A stretch of 64,000 nt of DNA from Streptomyces griseoloalbus (GCA_014650015.1 BMUD01000003.1:1-64000); one strand, 5' to 3'; numbered from the stretch's first letter, positions 1-8,842 are shown. Notes: generated by a model from the letters alone, not told the origin. Made by a program: numbers and translations.

Positions 1-330
1 TCAAGGAACGGACGCTTCCTTTGTACTCACCCTCTCGGGCTTTCCTCCGGGCGCTTCCCTTCGGTCTTGCGTTTCCGACTCTATCAGATCTTTCCGACCC
101 GATTTCCTCGGCGCTTTCCAGGTTCCCGCTTTCGCGTTTCCCTTTCCGGCGGCTCCGACTTTATCAGGGTTTTCCCGGCTCTCTGACCACCGTCTTGCAG
201 GCGCGCAGAAAGGGACCCCGAGATAGGATCTGACAAGTTGGATTGCTGCCCGGTGGAGACACTCGACGGCGTCCCTCATCCCCAGGCAGGGGTACAACCC
301 TACACGGGGTCGCGGACCACGTGCAAATCG
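1..330 (-). promoter_or_regulatory. Promoter region and 5' leader of a leftward rRNA operon
   Basis: Read on the minus strand, positions 21-1 (AAGGAAGCGTCCGTTCCTTG) and the purine-rich stretch before them match, from memory, the leader that precedes 16S rRNA in Streptomyces rrn operons. The 16S gene itself would lie off the left edge. A well-spaced promoter is visible on the minus strand: -35 TTGCAC (326-321), an 18-base spacer, -10 TAGGGT (302-297). Further downstream a repeated unit of the form GGAAA..CTGATARAGTCGGA occurs twice (178-154 and 98-75), each carrying a -10-like TAAAGT (163-158) or TAGAGT (83-78). This agrees with the multiple promoters known for Streptomyces rrn operons. The reading frames here are not credible genes. 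Confidence 0.8.
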
Positions 331-339
331 ATTAGGGTG

Positions 340-368
340 GGTGGTCTAGACCTCTCGTCTAGACCGCG
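340..368. promoter_or_regulatory. Tandem DasR-responsive elements (dre) between rrn and crr
   Basis: GGTGGTCTAGACCTCT (340-355) matches the DasR operator consensus ACTGGTCTAGACCACT at nearly every core position. A second core, GTCTAGACC, follows at 357-365, so the two TCTAGA centres are 13 bases apart. DasR is the GntR-family repressor of N-acetylglucosamine and chitin genes in Streptomyces, and crr-ptsI is a known target class. The sites lie about 115-140 bases before crr and just upstream of the -35 of the divergent rrn promoter. Confidence 0.85.
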
Positions 369-482
369 GATCTGGACCTGTCCCCCGGAACCGGTACGTC
401 ACATGACATACCCTGCTGAACAGCACGCCGGAGACAGGCAGTGACGGCGCCCGTATAGATCTCCACCCCTGGGAGGCTTCCC

Positions 483-932
483 ATGACCACCGTGACGTCC
501 CCGCTCGCAGGACGAGCCATCGGACTGACGTCCGTGCCCGATCCCGTGTTCTCCGGCGCCATGGTCGGCCCGGGTACCGCGATCGACCCCGTACGGGAGC
601 CCTCCGAGGCCGTCTCCCCCGTCGACGGCGTCATCGTGTCTCTGCACCCGCACGCGTTCGTCGTCGTCGACGAGAGCGGACACGGCGTGCTCACCCACCT
701 CGGTATCGACACCGTGCAGCTCAACGGCGAGGGCTTCGAGCTGCTCGTCAACAAGGGCGACACCGTGACGCGCGGTCAGAGCATCGTGCGCTGGGACCCG
801 GCCGCCGTGGAGGCCGCCGGCAAGTCCCCGGTCTGTCCGGTCGTGGCCCTGGAGGCCACGGCGGACGCTCTCTCCGAGCTTCGTCAGGACGGCGATGTGA
901 AGGCCGGCGACAGTCTCTTCCTCTGGAAGTGA
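483..932 (+). CDS. crr: PTS system glucose-family IIA component
   Basis: Soluble IIA phosphocarrier of the sugar phosphotransferase system. It takes phosphate from HPr and passes it to a membrane IIB/IIC permease. In Streptomyces this protein is known to serve N-acetylglucosamine uptake. The 149 residues are the usual length of a free-standing IIA-Crr. They contain the core PVDGVIVSLHPHAF and then GVLTHLGIDTVQL; His72 aligns with the phosphorylated histidine and His57 with its partner. GGGAGG at 471-476 lies six bases before the ATG. ptsI follows after 76 bases. The tandem DasR-type sites upstream suggest repression by DasR, relieved when amino-sugar phosphates accumulate. Confidence 0.95.
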   Translation: MTTVTSPLAGRAIGLTSVPDPVFSGAMVGPGTAIDPVREPSEAVSPVDGVIVSLHPHAFVVVDESGHGVLTHLGIDTVQLNGEGFELLVNKGDTVTRGQSIVRWDPAAVEAAGKSPVCPVVALEATADALSELRQDGDVKAGDSLFLWK

Positions 933-1008
933 CGCGGCGCCGTCCGTGACGGCCACCAGGACAACCAACGCGGCGGCTGGACCCGCCGCTCTACCGGAGA
1001 CGGGTGAG

Positions 1009-2679
1009 ATGGAGACAACGCTGCGAGGCGTCGGTGTCAGCCACGGTGTGGCGATCGGCGAGGTTCGGCACATGGGCACGGCGGTGCTCGAGCCGCCGGC
1101 CAAGCAGATCCCGACGGAGGAGGCGGAGCGTGAACAGGGGCGCGCCCGCAAGGCCGTGGAGGCTGTGGCGGCCGATCTGATGGCCCGCGGCAACCTCGCC
1201 GGGGGCGAGGCCCAGGCGGTGCTCGAAGCGCAGGCCATGATGGCCCAGGACCCCGAGCTGATGGCTGACGTCGAGCGGCGCATCGCTGTCGGCAGCACAG
1301 CCGAACGTGCGGTGTACGACGCGTTCGCCGCGTACCGCGAGCTGCTGGCGAATGCGGGTGAGTACCTCGCGGGCCGGGTGGCCGACCTCGACGACGTGCG
1401 GAACCGTATCGTCGCCCGGCTGCTCGGGGTGCCGATGCCGGGTGTGCCGGACAGCGACGAGCCGTACGTCCTCGTGGCCCGTGATCTCGCGCCCGCGGAC
1501 ACGGCACTGCTCGACCCGACTCTGGTGCTCGGTTTCGTGACCGAGGAAGGCGGGCCCACCAGTCACAGCGCCATCCTGGCCCGTGCGCTCGGCGTCCCGG
1601 CCGTGGTCGCCCTGCCGGGTGCCGGCGAACTCGCCGAGGGCACGCTGATAGCGGTCGACGGCAGCACCGGCGAGATCTTCGTTGACCCGAGCGAGCAGAA
1701 GAGGTCGCAGCTCGAGGCGGCTGCGGCCGAGCGCAGGGCGGCGCTGGCGGCATCGACCGGACCCGGTGCGACCGCCGACGGTCACAAGGTGCCGCTGCTG
1801 GCCAACATCGGTGGACCGGCAGATGTGGCGGCCGCCGTCGAGGCGGGCGCCGAGGGCGTCGGTCTCTTCCGGACCGAGTTCCTTTTCCTGGACGACAACA
1901 AGAAGGCCCCTTCCGAGGAGAAGCAGGTCGCGGCCTACCGTCAGGTGCTCGAGGCGTTCCCCGAGGGCCGGGTCGTCGTGCGCGTGCTGGACGCCGGTGC
2001 GGACAAGCCGCTGGACTTCCTCACTCCGGCGGACGAGCCGAACCCGGCGCTGGGAGTGCGCGGTCTGCGCACGCTGCTGGACCACCCCGCGGTGCTGCGT
2101 ACCCAGCTGACGGCCCTGGCGAAGGCCGCCGAGGGGCTGCCCGTCTACCTCGAGGTCATGGCCCCGATGGTGGCGGACCGGGCCGACGCCAAGGCTTTCG
2201 CGGACGCGTGCCGGGAGGCGGGGCTGCGGGCGAAGTTCGGTGCGATGGTCGAGATCCCGTCGGCTGCCCTGCGGGCGCGCTCGGTCCTGCAGGAGGTTGA
2301 GTTCCTGTCGCTGGGCACGAACGACCTCGCGCAGTACACGTTCGCCGCCGACCGTCAGGTGGGCGCGGTCTCCCGGCTGCAGGATCCGTGGCAGCCCGCG
2401 TTGCTCGACCTGGTCGCGCTGTCCGCCGAGGCGGCGAAGGCCGAGGGCAAGAGCTGCGGTGTCTGCGGTGAGGCCGCGTCCGACCCGCTGCTCGCGTGTG
2501 TGCTGACCGGTCTGGGTGTCACCTCCCTCTCCATGGGTGCGGCGTCCATTCCGTATGTACGGGCGGCACTGGCGAAGTTCACGCTGGCACAGTGTGAGCG
2601 GGCCGCGGCGGCAGCCCGCGCGACGGACAGTGCCGCGGATGCCCGTAACGCCGCTCAGGCGGTGCTGTCGGGCGAGTAG
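1009..2679 (+). CDS. ptsI: PTS enzyme I (phosphoenolpyruvate-protein phosphotransferase)
   Basis: First enzyme of the PTS: it autophosphorylates from phosphoenolpyruvate and phosphorylates HPr. From the ATG at 1009 the protein is 556 residues, the length I recall for Streptomyces PtsI. That start has GGAG nine to ten bases upstream, whereas an in-frame GTG at 946 has no ribosome site. The N-terminal HPr-binding and phosphohistidine domain carries the swivelling-histidine motif GGPTSHSAILARALGVPAVV. The C-terminal PEP-binding barrel shows GVGLFRTEFLF, the metal-binding MVEIPSAAL region and the catalytic-cysteine region SCGVCGEAASDP. It is cotranscribed with crr and ends just before a strong hairpin shared with the convergent gene. 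The HPr gene (ptsH) is not in this window. Confidence 0.95.
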   Translation: METTLRGVGVSHGVAIGEVRHMGTAVLEPPAKQIPTEEAEREQGRARKAVEAVAADLMARGNLAGGEAQAVLEAQAMMAQDPELMADVERRIAVGSTAERAVYDAFAAYRELLANAGEYLAGRVADLDDVRNRIVARLLGVPMPGVPDSDEPYVLVARDLAPADTALLDPTLVLGFVTEEGGPTSHSAILARALGVPAVVALPGAGELAEGTLIAVDGSTGEIFVDPSEQKRSQLEAAAAERRAALAASTGPGATADGHKVPLLANIGGPADVAAAVEAGAEGVGLFRTEFLFLDDNKKAPSEEKQVAAYRQVLEAFPEGRVVVRVLDAGADKPLDFLTPADEPNPALGVRGLRTLLDHPAVLRTQLTALAKAAEGLPVYLEVMAPMVADRADAKAFADACREAGLRAKFGAMVEIPSAALRARSVLQEVEFLSLGTNDLAQYTFAADRQVGAVSRLQDPWQPALLDLVALSAEAAKAEGKSCGVCGEAASDPLLACVLTGLGVTSLSMGAASIPYVRAALAKFTLAQCERAAAAARATDSAADARNAAQAVLSGE

Positions 2680-2710
2680 CCGGACCGGCCGGTCGGCTGT
2701 CGGTTTCCCC

Positions 2711-2743
2711 GAGGGGCGCTCCACCCGCGGTGGGGCGCCCCTC
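2711..2743. terminator. Bidirectional hairpin terminator between convergent genes
   Basis: GAGGGGCGCtCCACC and GGTGGgGCGCCCCTC form a stem of about 15 pairs, with one T-G pair, around a short CGC loop. It sits between the ptsI stop and the stop of the convergent gene. There is no T-run, as usual for Streptomyces terminators. Confidence 0.8.
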
Positions 2744-2757
2744 GTGCGCTGTCCGGC

Positions 2758-3648
2758 TCAGTGGTGGTGGGCCGGACTCGGGCCCTCCTCTCCCAGGTCG
2801 GGGGGCGCGCAGTAGTCGACGTTGGACTCCGGTGGGATGAGGTCTCCGGATTCGGCGTCGGTGCAGTAGGCGTCGAAGACCTCTCCGGCGGTGAGGGGAT
2901 CGAGTCCGTAGGCGCGCAGTCGCCAGCCGTGGACCCGGTCGGGTGTGCCGGGCTTGCTGATCCGCATGACCAGTCCGCCGGGGCTCCCGGTGGCGAGGCC
3001 GAGGGCCAGGACCGTGGTGAATTCGAGGGCCTCGGCCTCGTCCAGTTCCGAGCGGCCGGCGGTGTCGTCGGCGTGCAGTACGGCGACGAGCGTTTCGGCC
3101 GTTCCGGAGACGCTGCACACGAGGTGCCGGTCGCCGGGTGGGGCCGTGTCGAGGATGCGGACGAGGAGGTGCGAGGCGCGGGCGAAGGCGGCGCGGCCCA
3201 GGTCCTCGCCGCAGGAGGCGCAGGCGCCGAGGCGGGCGAGGAGCGTGGTCGCGTACTCCCAGGTCGCCTGGCGGACTGCCTCGTCGACGAGGGTGGGCAG
3301 GAGGTCGGCCAGCGGTTGGCCCTCGTAGGGGACGGTGGGGCCGGTGGACGCGAGTGCGGCCGTGAACCGTGTGCGGCTGGTGTGACTGTCGGGGTCGAGG
3401 CCCGTCTTCGCGCAGAAGTCGGCGTAGTCCTCGGGGTCGAAGAGGGCGACCGTGGTGTGGCTGCCCTGCAGTGCGCGCGTCCTGAGGACGGCTTCCACGT
3501 GGTTGAGGTAGGTGGTGTGGTCGTCGAAGACGAAGCTGTCGTAGCGCCGCATGGCGCGGAAGTCGTGGTCGTCGGTCAGCAGGCCGATGGTGCCGACGAT
3601 TTCGCGGCGCAGGACGCGTCGCAAGGTTCGGTGGTCGGTGTACGCCAT
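2758..3648 (-). CDS. Conserved hypothetical protein with one CxxC motif
   Basis: I do not recognise a named family. From the ATG at 3648 (preceded by GGGGGA, within acaggggggagacATG) the product is 296 residues, soluble, acidic and without signal peptide or membrane segments. Near the middle it has CASCGED, a single CxxC that could be structural or bind metal as a dimer. A long region rich in Leu and Ala (PLADLLPTLVDEAVRQATWE) looks helical. The C-terminus ends in a His triplet. It is transcribed towards ptsI and shares the hairpin at 2711-2743. The gene behind it, acetoacetyl-CoA synthetase, is on the same strand but begins its own unit about 100 bases away. Coding pattern and ribosome site make the gene credible; the function is unknown. 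Confidence 0.8.
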   Translation of the reverse strand: MAYTDHRTLRRVLRREIVGTIGLLTDDHDFRAMRRYDSFVFDDHTTYLNHVEAVLRTRALQGSHTTVALFDPEDYADFCAKTGLDPDSHTSRTRFTAALASTGPTVPYEGQPLADLLPTLVDEAVRQATWEYATTLLARLGACASCGEDLGRAAFARASHLLVRILDTAPPGDRHLVCSVSGTAETLVAVLHADDTAGRSELDEAEALEFTTVLALGLATGSPGGLVMRISKPGTPDRVHGWRLRAYGLDPLTAGEVFDAYCTDAESGDLIPPESNVDYCAPPDLGEEGPSPAHHH

Positions 3649-3746
3649 GTCTCCCCCTGTGCACAGTCGATCAATGCTCACTCACAGTAATCGGCGGCAC
3701 TGACAATGGGGGCTGGAGGAGACGATGGCGAACCCGGAAGGCCGGC

Positions 3747-5723
3747 TCAGGCGCGCTTGCGGGCGAGGTCCTCGTAGAAGGCGAGCAGGTCGAGGTTGTC
3801 GATGGATCCCGGGTTGACCGCCTTCTCCAGGGGGGTGCCTTGGAGGAGTCGCTTGACCGGGACCTCGATGCGCTTGCCGGTGAGGGTGTGCGGGACGCCG
3901 GGGACTTCGATGATCTCGTCGGGGACGTGGCGGGGTGAGAGCTGCTCGCGGATGGTCCGCTTGATACGGCTGAGCAGGTCCTCGTCGAGAGTGGCTCCGG
4001 GTGTCAGGTGCACGAACAGCGGCATCCAGTAGCCGCCGTCGGGCTGTTCGACGCCGATGACGAGGGATTCCCTGATCTCGGGGAGGCGTTCGACGGCTTC
4101 GTAGATGTCGGCCGATCCCATGCGGACGCCCTGGCGGTTGAGCGTGGAGTCGGAGCGGCCGTGGATGACGACGGAGCCGCGGGAGGTGATGGTGATCCAG
4201 TCGCCGTGCCGCCAGACGCCGGGATAGGTGGCGAAGTAGCTGTCGTGGTAGCGGCTGCCGTCGGGGTCGTTCCAGAAGTGGATCGGCATGGAGGGCATCG
4301 GGTTGGTGACCACGAGTTCGCCGACCTCGTCGGTCAGGGGCCTGCCGCTGGGGTCCCAGGACTGCAGGTTCGTGCCCAGACCGGGTGCCTGGAGCTCGCC
4401 GATGTGGACCGGGAGGGTCGGTACGGCTCCGGCGAAGCAGGAGCACACGTCCGTGCCGCCGCTGACGGAGGCGATCCACAGGTCGGCCCCGCTGTCGGCG
4501 AACTCGTCGTGCAGCCATCGGAAGCCGTCGGGGGGCAGGGGGGATCCGGTGGTCGCGACGCACTTGACCGCGGAGAGGTCGAAGTCGCGCGAGGGGTGCA
4601 CGTCGGCCTTGCGGCAGGCCATGACGTACGCGGCGGAGGTGCCGTAGAGGGTGGCGCCGGTGCGTTCGGCGATCCGCCACTGGGCGCCCGTGTCCGGGTA
4701 GCCGGGGCTTCCGTCGTACAGGACGATCGTCGTTCCGGTCAGGAGCCCGGAGACGAGGAAGTTCCACATCATCCAGCCGGTCGAGGTGTACCAGAAGAAA
4801 CGGTCCTCGGGACCCAGGTCGCAGTGGAGTCCGAGCTGCTTGAGGTGTTCGACGAGGATGCCGCCCTGGGACTGGACGATCGCCTTGGGCAGTCCGGTGG
4901 TGCCCGAGGAGTAGAGCACCCACAGGGGGTGGTCGAAGGGCACCTGCTCGAAGACCGGTTCCGTGTCCGCGGAGGTGAGGGCGGACCAGTCCAGCGCGTC
5001 GTCGGGCGCCTCGGTGCCGAGCAGGGGGATGTGGACGACGGCGCGCAGGGTGGGCAGTTCGCGGCGGAGTTCGGCGACGACGTCGCGGCGGTCGTGCTCC
5101 TTGCCGCCGTAGCGGTAGCCGTCGACGGTGAACAGGACGACGGGTTCGACCTGCTGGAAGCGGTCGAGGACGCTGCGGGCACCGAAGTCGGGTGCGCAGG
5201 ACGTCCACACTCCGCCCACGGCCGCCGTGGCGAGGAGGGCGACGACGGCTTGCGGGATGTTCGGGAGATAGCCGCTGACGCGGTCGCCCGGACGTACGCC
5301 CAGGGCGCGCAGTCGGGCTGCGAGGGAGCCGACCTGGCGGCGCAGCTCGGCCCAGGTGACGGAATGCGGGTCGTGGGCCTCGTCGACGTGCAGGAGAGCC
5401 GGTTCGTCCGCGCGGGAAGCCGCCGCGCGCAGGGCGTGCTCCGCGTAGTTCAGGGTCGCTCCGGGGAACCACTGGGCACCGGGCATCGAGCGGTCGCCCA
5501 GCACGCGCGCGTAGGGGGTGGAGAAGCGGACGTCGAACCACTGCGTGACCGCTTTCCAGAACGTGTCCAGCTCGTCCACCGACCAGCGGTGGAGCGCCGC
5601 GTAGCCGCCCTCGGCGGGGGCGCCGTGGTGTGCGGCGGCCCATGCCTGGAACTTGGTGATCCGTGCCTGGGCGATCTGTTCCGGATCCGGCTGCCAGAGC
5701 GGCTGGGGGTTCACGGTCGACAT
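3747..5723 (-). CDS. Acetoacetyl-CoA synthetase
   Basis: ATP-dependent ligase that activates acetoacetate to acetoacetyl-CoA through an acyl-adenylate. It is a cytosolic enzyme of the acyl-CoA synthetase superfamily. From the ATG at 5723 (GGGAG before it) it has 658 residues, normal for the family. Visible motifs are an N-terminal cap containing GAQWFPGATLNYAEHAL, the adenylate P-loop YSSGTTGLPKAIVQSQGG, the middle motif ATLYGTSAAY, and a C-terminal domain with LNRQGVRMGSADIYEAVE and LTGKRIEVPVK, where the lysine of the second motif is the expected catalytic residue. A reading frame extends 41 codons further upstream, but the sequence there is low-complexity Arg/Ser and lacks a ribosome site. 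It is divergent from the GH31-like gene. Confidence 0.93.
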   Translation of the reverse strand: MSTVNPQPLWQPDPEQIAQARITKFQAWAAAHHGAPAEGGYAALHRWSVDELDTFWKAVTQWFDVRFSTPYARVLGDRSMPGAQWFPGATLNYAEHALRAAASRADEPALLHVDEAHDPHSVTWAELRRQVGSLAARLRALGVRPGDRVSGYLPNIPQAVVALLATAAVGGVWTSCAPDFGARSVLDRFQQVEPVVLFTVDGYRYGGKEHDRRDVVAELRRELPTLRAVVHIPLLGTEAPDDALDWSALTSADTEPVFEQVPFDHPLWVLYSSGTTGLPKAIVQSQGGILVEHLKQLGLHCDLGPEDRFFWYTSTGWMMWNFLVSGLLTGTTIVLYDGSPGYPDTGAQWRIAERTGATLYGTSAAYVMACRKADVHPSRDFDLSAVKCVATTGSPLPPDGFRWLHDEFADSGADLWIASVSGGTDVCSCFAGAVPTLPVHIGELQAPGLGTNLQSWDPSGRPLTDEVGELVVTNPMPSMPIHFWNDPDGSRYHDSYFATYPGVWRHGDWITITSRGSVVIHGRSDSTLNRQGVRMGSADIYEAVERLPEIRESLVIGVEQPDGGYWMPLFVHLTPGATLDEDLLSRIKRTIREQLSPRHVPDEIIEVPGVPHTLTGKRIEVPVKRLLQGTPLEKAVNPGSIDNLDLLAFYEDLARKRA

Positions 5724-5936
5724 GGGGCGGCTCCCGGACTGTGCGCGTCGTGTGCGTCCTCCGCGCACGAGCTGGGGTGTGCGCGTGACGCGGCTGACAG
5801 GGACGATGCCACGTGATCGACTTCCACACCAGGGCGCCCCCCACATAGTCCGTGCCGTGAAGATGTGGCCCGGTCACGGGTGAACGGCAGTTGAACGACC
5901 CGCGCGGAGGGCGCTGTCGATGGCAGGGTGAGCAGC

Positions 5937-8315
5937 ATGGACGGTCGTGACCTGGTGCGTTCTGTAAAGGCGGTCGGTTCGGTGGGGGCGGCTCAGGGGT
6001 TGCGTACCGTACGAGCAGCGTGGCGCAGGCGGCGGGCCGACGCCACCGGGCTGCCGCCGCGGGGGCCGGAACGGGCCCGTGTGCCCGGGACCGTACGGGA
6101 GGTGGAGCCGGGGCCGGGTGGCGGGCTGATCAGGTTCAGCCGCTCGGATCTGCGGATCTTCGTGGCGGTGAACGGTGCCGTCTTCTGGGGGTGGGACGGG
6201 GCGGCTCCCGAGCCGTCCTACGCGCTGGCGGGCCGATGCCCCGATCCGGATCCGCGGGCAGCGCTGGAGCCGGACAAGGACGGTGGCTGGCGTGTGGTGG
6301 CCGAGCGCATGACGGTCGTCGTCTCACGGCTCGGCGCGGTGGAGGTCCTCACCCCCGGGGGTGTGTCGCTGCGGCGGGATCTGCCGCCGCGGTGGTGGGA
6401 GCCGGTCGGCGGTGGCGCCGCGCGCTGGATGCAGCGGTCCGAGGTGCCGGCGGACGCCCGCTTCTTCGGCCTCGGTGGTCGTGCGTCGGGTCCCCGGCTG
6501 CGGGATGGTACGTACCGGCTGTGGAACACCGACCCGGGCCGTGCCTTCGGGCCCGGCGACGATCCGCTCGCGATCACGATGCCGGTGCAGACGGTGGTGG
6601 CCGACGCGGGCACGCATCTGGTGTTCCACGACAACTCGTGGGACGGCAGTGTGACGGTGCGCGAGGGTGAGGAAGGCGCCGGTTCCGGGCACGACCGGGC
6701 CGGGTCGAGTGAGCTGCGGATGGACGGCGGCCCGTTGCGCTGCTGGGTGATGGTGGGCACCCCCGCGCGCGTGCTGCTCGCCTGGGCGTCGCTCACCGGT
6801 GCGCCGGCGCTGCCGCCCGCGTGGGCGCTCGGTCACCAGCACGCGCGCGAGGGTTTCGGCGGCGAGGACGAGGTACGGCGGGTCGTCGCGGGCCACCTCG
6901 AGCACGGGCTGCCGCTCGACGCCGTGCACCTGGGCGTCGACCACTTCGACTCCCGTCGGGTGTTCACCGTCGACCAGGAGCGGTTCCCCAAGCTGCCGGT
7001 CCTCGCGGACGAGCTGCGGCGCGAGGGGATCCGGCTGGTGTCGGTCGTCGGTCCGGCGGTCGGTGCGATGCCCGGCACCCCCGTGTACGACGAGGGGGCG
7101 GGGCGGGACGCGTTCGTGCGGGATGCCGCCGGGGAGGTCGTGCGGGGGGTCTCGTGGCCCGGGGAGGCGGTGTTTCCGGACTTCACGCACCCGCGGGTGC
7201 GGGAGTGGTGGGGTGGGTTGTACGCGGAGCGGCTGGCCCAGGGGTTCGCCGGTTTCTGGCACACCTTGGACGAGCCCACATCGTTCACGGCGTTCGGGGA
7301 GCCGACGCTGCCGCGGTCGGCCCGGCACGCTCTGGACGGGCGGGGCGGTGACCATCGTGAGGCGCACAACGTGTACGGCTTGTGCATGGCCGGGGCGGCG
7401 TACGAGGGGCTGCGCGAGCAGGCGCCCAAGGAGCGGCCGTTCGTGTTCTCGCGCTCCGGGTGGGCCGGTATGCAGCGTTACGGCGGAGCGTGGTCGGGCG
7501 GGGCGGTGACGGGGTGGGCCGGGCTGCGGGCCTCGCTGGCGCTGGTACTGGGTCTCGGACTGTGCGGAGTTCCCCACTCGGGCCCGGACGCCGGCGGGCT
7601 CAACGGGGAGTCGTCGCCCGAGCTGTATCTGCGCCGGCTCCAGTTGGGGGCGTATCTGCCGTTGTTCCGTACGCACGCCGGTCCGCGTGCGGGTGGAAGG
7701 GATCCGTGGGAGTTCGGTGCCGAGGTGCTGGACCACGCGCGCGTGGTGTTCGCCGAACGCCGGCGGCTGCTGCCGTACTTCGTGACACTGGCGTATCTTG
7801 CCCGGCGTACCGGGGCGCCGTATGTGCGGCCGTTGTGGTGGTCGGCGCCCGAGGAACGCGCGGTGCGCGACTGTGAGGACGCCTTCCTGCTCGGCGACTG
7901 TCTGCTGGTGGCGCCGGTGCTGGAACCGGGTGCGGAGCGGCGGGCCGTCCGGCTGCCGCGCGGGCGGTGGTACGACACGGCGACGGAGCGGGCGTACGAG
8001 GGTCCGGGCCAGGTGCTGGTCGACGCGCCCCTGGGGCGGATACCGGTGTTCGCCCGCGCGGGCGCCGTCCTTCCCGTGCGGGGGGAGGACGGCGGTACGG
8101 AGCTGGAGGTGTGGGCGCCCGGCCGGGGGCGGACCGGGGGCGGGCTGGTCGTGCCGGATGCCGGCGACGGGTGGGAGGAGCCGGGGATCGAGCGTTACAC
8201 GGTCCGGTGGTCGGGCCCGCGGATCGTCGTCGAGCGGGAGTGCGGGGACGGCGTCGGTGAGCCGCCCTGCCCGGTGCGCGTCCGCGGGCTGGGCCACGCT
8301 CAGGGGCAGATGTAA
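5937..8315 (+). CDS. GH31-fold protein, probably catalytically altered
   Basis: The fold is that of family 31 glycoside hydrolases (alpha-glucosidases and relatives). In order it shows PPAWALGHQHAREGF, the beta-strand LPLDAVHLGVDHFDSRRVFT with ERFPKL, RPFVFSRSGWAGMQRYGGAW, and LGLCGVPHSGPDAGGL followed by LGAYLPLFRTHAG. Length is 792 residues from the ATG at 5937 (AGGGTGA upstream; a GTG at 5928 is also possible). The two catalytic aspartates of the family are not where they should be. The nucleophile motif WxDMNEP reads WHTLDEP (Thr443), and the acid/base motif WTGDN reads WSGGA (Gly522). The sequence is otherwise well conserved and uninterrupted, so this is not a decaying gene. It may be a binding protein or use a shifted residue such as Asp445. 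Its last 16 bases overlap the convergent Nudix gene. Confidence 0.85.
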   Translation: MDGRDLVRSVKAVGSVGAAQGLRTVRAAWRRRRADATGLPPRGPERARVPGTVREVEPGPGGGLIRFSRSDLRIFVAVNGAVFWGWDGAAPEPSYALAGRCPDPDPRAALEPDKDGGWRVVAERMTVVVSRLGAVEVLTPGGVSLRRDLPPRWWEPVGGGAARWMQRSEVPADARFFGLGGRASGPRLRDGTYRLWNTDPGRAFGPGDDPLAITMPVQTVVADAGTHLVFHDNSWDGSVTVREGEEGAGSGHDRAGSSELRMDGGPLRCWVMVGTPARVLLAWASLTGAPALPPAWALGHQHAREGFGGEDEVRRVVAGHLEHGLPLDAVHLGVDHFDSRRVFTVDQERFPKLPVLADELRREGIRLVSVVGPAVGAMPGTPVYDEGAGRDAFVRDAAGEVVRGVSWPGEAVFPDFTHPRVREWWGGLYAERLAQGFAGFWHTLDEPTSFTAFGEPTLPRSARHALDGRGGDHREAHNVYGLCMAGAAYEGLREQAPKERPFVFSRSGWAGMQRYGGAWSGGAVTGWAGLRASLALVLGLGLCGVPHSGPDAGGLNGESSPELYLRRLQLGAYLPLFRTHAGPRAGGRDPWEFGAEVLDHARVVFAERRRLLPYFVTLAYLARRTGAPYVRPLWWSAPEERAVRDCEDAFLLGDCLLVAPVLEPGAERRAVRLPRGRWYDTATERAYEGPGQVLVDAPLGRIPVFARAGAVLPVRGEDGGTELEVWAPGRGRTGGGLVVPDAGDGWEEPGIERYTVRWSGPRIVVERECGDGVGEPPCPVRVRGLGHAQGQM

Positions 8316-8842
8316 CGGCCCTCGAACCAGGCCCGTACCGCCAGGGTGTGCAGGGGGAACACGAGTTCCTCGGGGCGGCGCAGCAGGTGCCGCCCCGAGG
8401 TCTCGTCGGTGGGGGCGGAGGGCGGCAGGTCCTCTGCCGGGCGTTCCGGGAGGAGACCGAACAGCAGCAGGTGTCCGTCGGGTGAGCTCATGGCGTCGGC
8501 GAGCCGGACGTCGCGGCTCGCCGCGTCGATTCCGGTCTCTTCCCTGAGTTCACGGACGACGGCCTGGCGCCAGTCCTCCCGGTCGTCGATGTATCCGCCG
8601 GGCAGGGCCGTGCCCCCGCGCGCGGGCTCGATGGTCCGGGTGATGACGACCAGGGCGGTGCCCTGTGCGTCGTACACGGGCTGGAGGGCCACCGCGACCG
8701 GCAGCGGGTTGCGGTAGGCCACGGTGCCGCAGGCCGGGCAGGTGCGCGGCCAACCGGAGACGCCCTCTCCGAAGGGCGTGCCGCAGCTCGAACAGTGGCT
8801 GTTCGGCGTTGAGTTGGGAACCAAGGATTGAGTTTCGGACAC
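8300..8842 (-). CDS. Nudix hydrolase with N-terminal zinc ribbon
   Basis: Hydrolase of nucleoside diphosphates linked to another moiety; the exact substrate is not predictable. The 180-residue protein starts with a zinc ribbon, CSSCG at residues 18-22 then CPACG, as in NudC-like enzymes, though much shorter than NADH pyrophosphatase. The Nudix box is complete: GGYIDDREDW, then AVVRELREETGID with the metal-binding Glu residues. The GTG start at 8842 has no clear ribosome site. Instead GGATACAGT, a -10-like element, lies about 8-16 bases upstream, which fits a leaderless transcript. The 3' end overlaps the convergent GH31-like gene by 16 bases. Confidence 0.88.
   Translation of the reverse strand: MSETQSLVPNSTPNSHCSSCGTPFGEGVSGWPRTCPACGTVAYRNPLPVAVALQPVYDAQGTALVVITRTIEPARGGTALPGGYIDDREDWRQAVVRELREETGIDAASRDVRLADAMSSPDGHLLLFGLLPERPAEDLPPSAPTDETSGRHLLRRPEELVFPLHTLAVRAWFEGRYICP

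Noticed and set aside
1-297. 98-residue reading frame on the minus strand
   Set aside because: It coincides with the rrn promoter and leader region, has no protein family features, and is basic and low-complexity.
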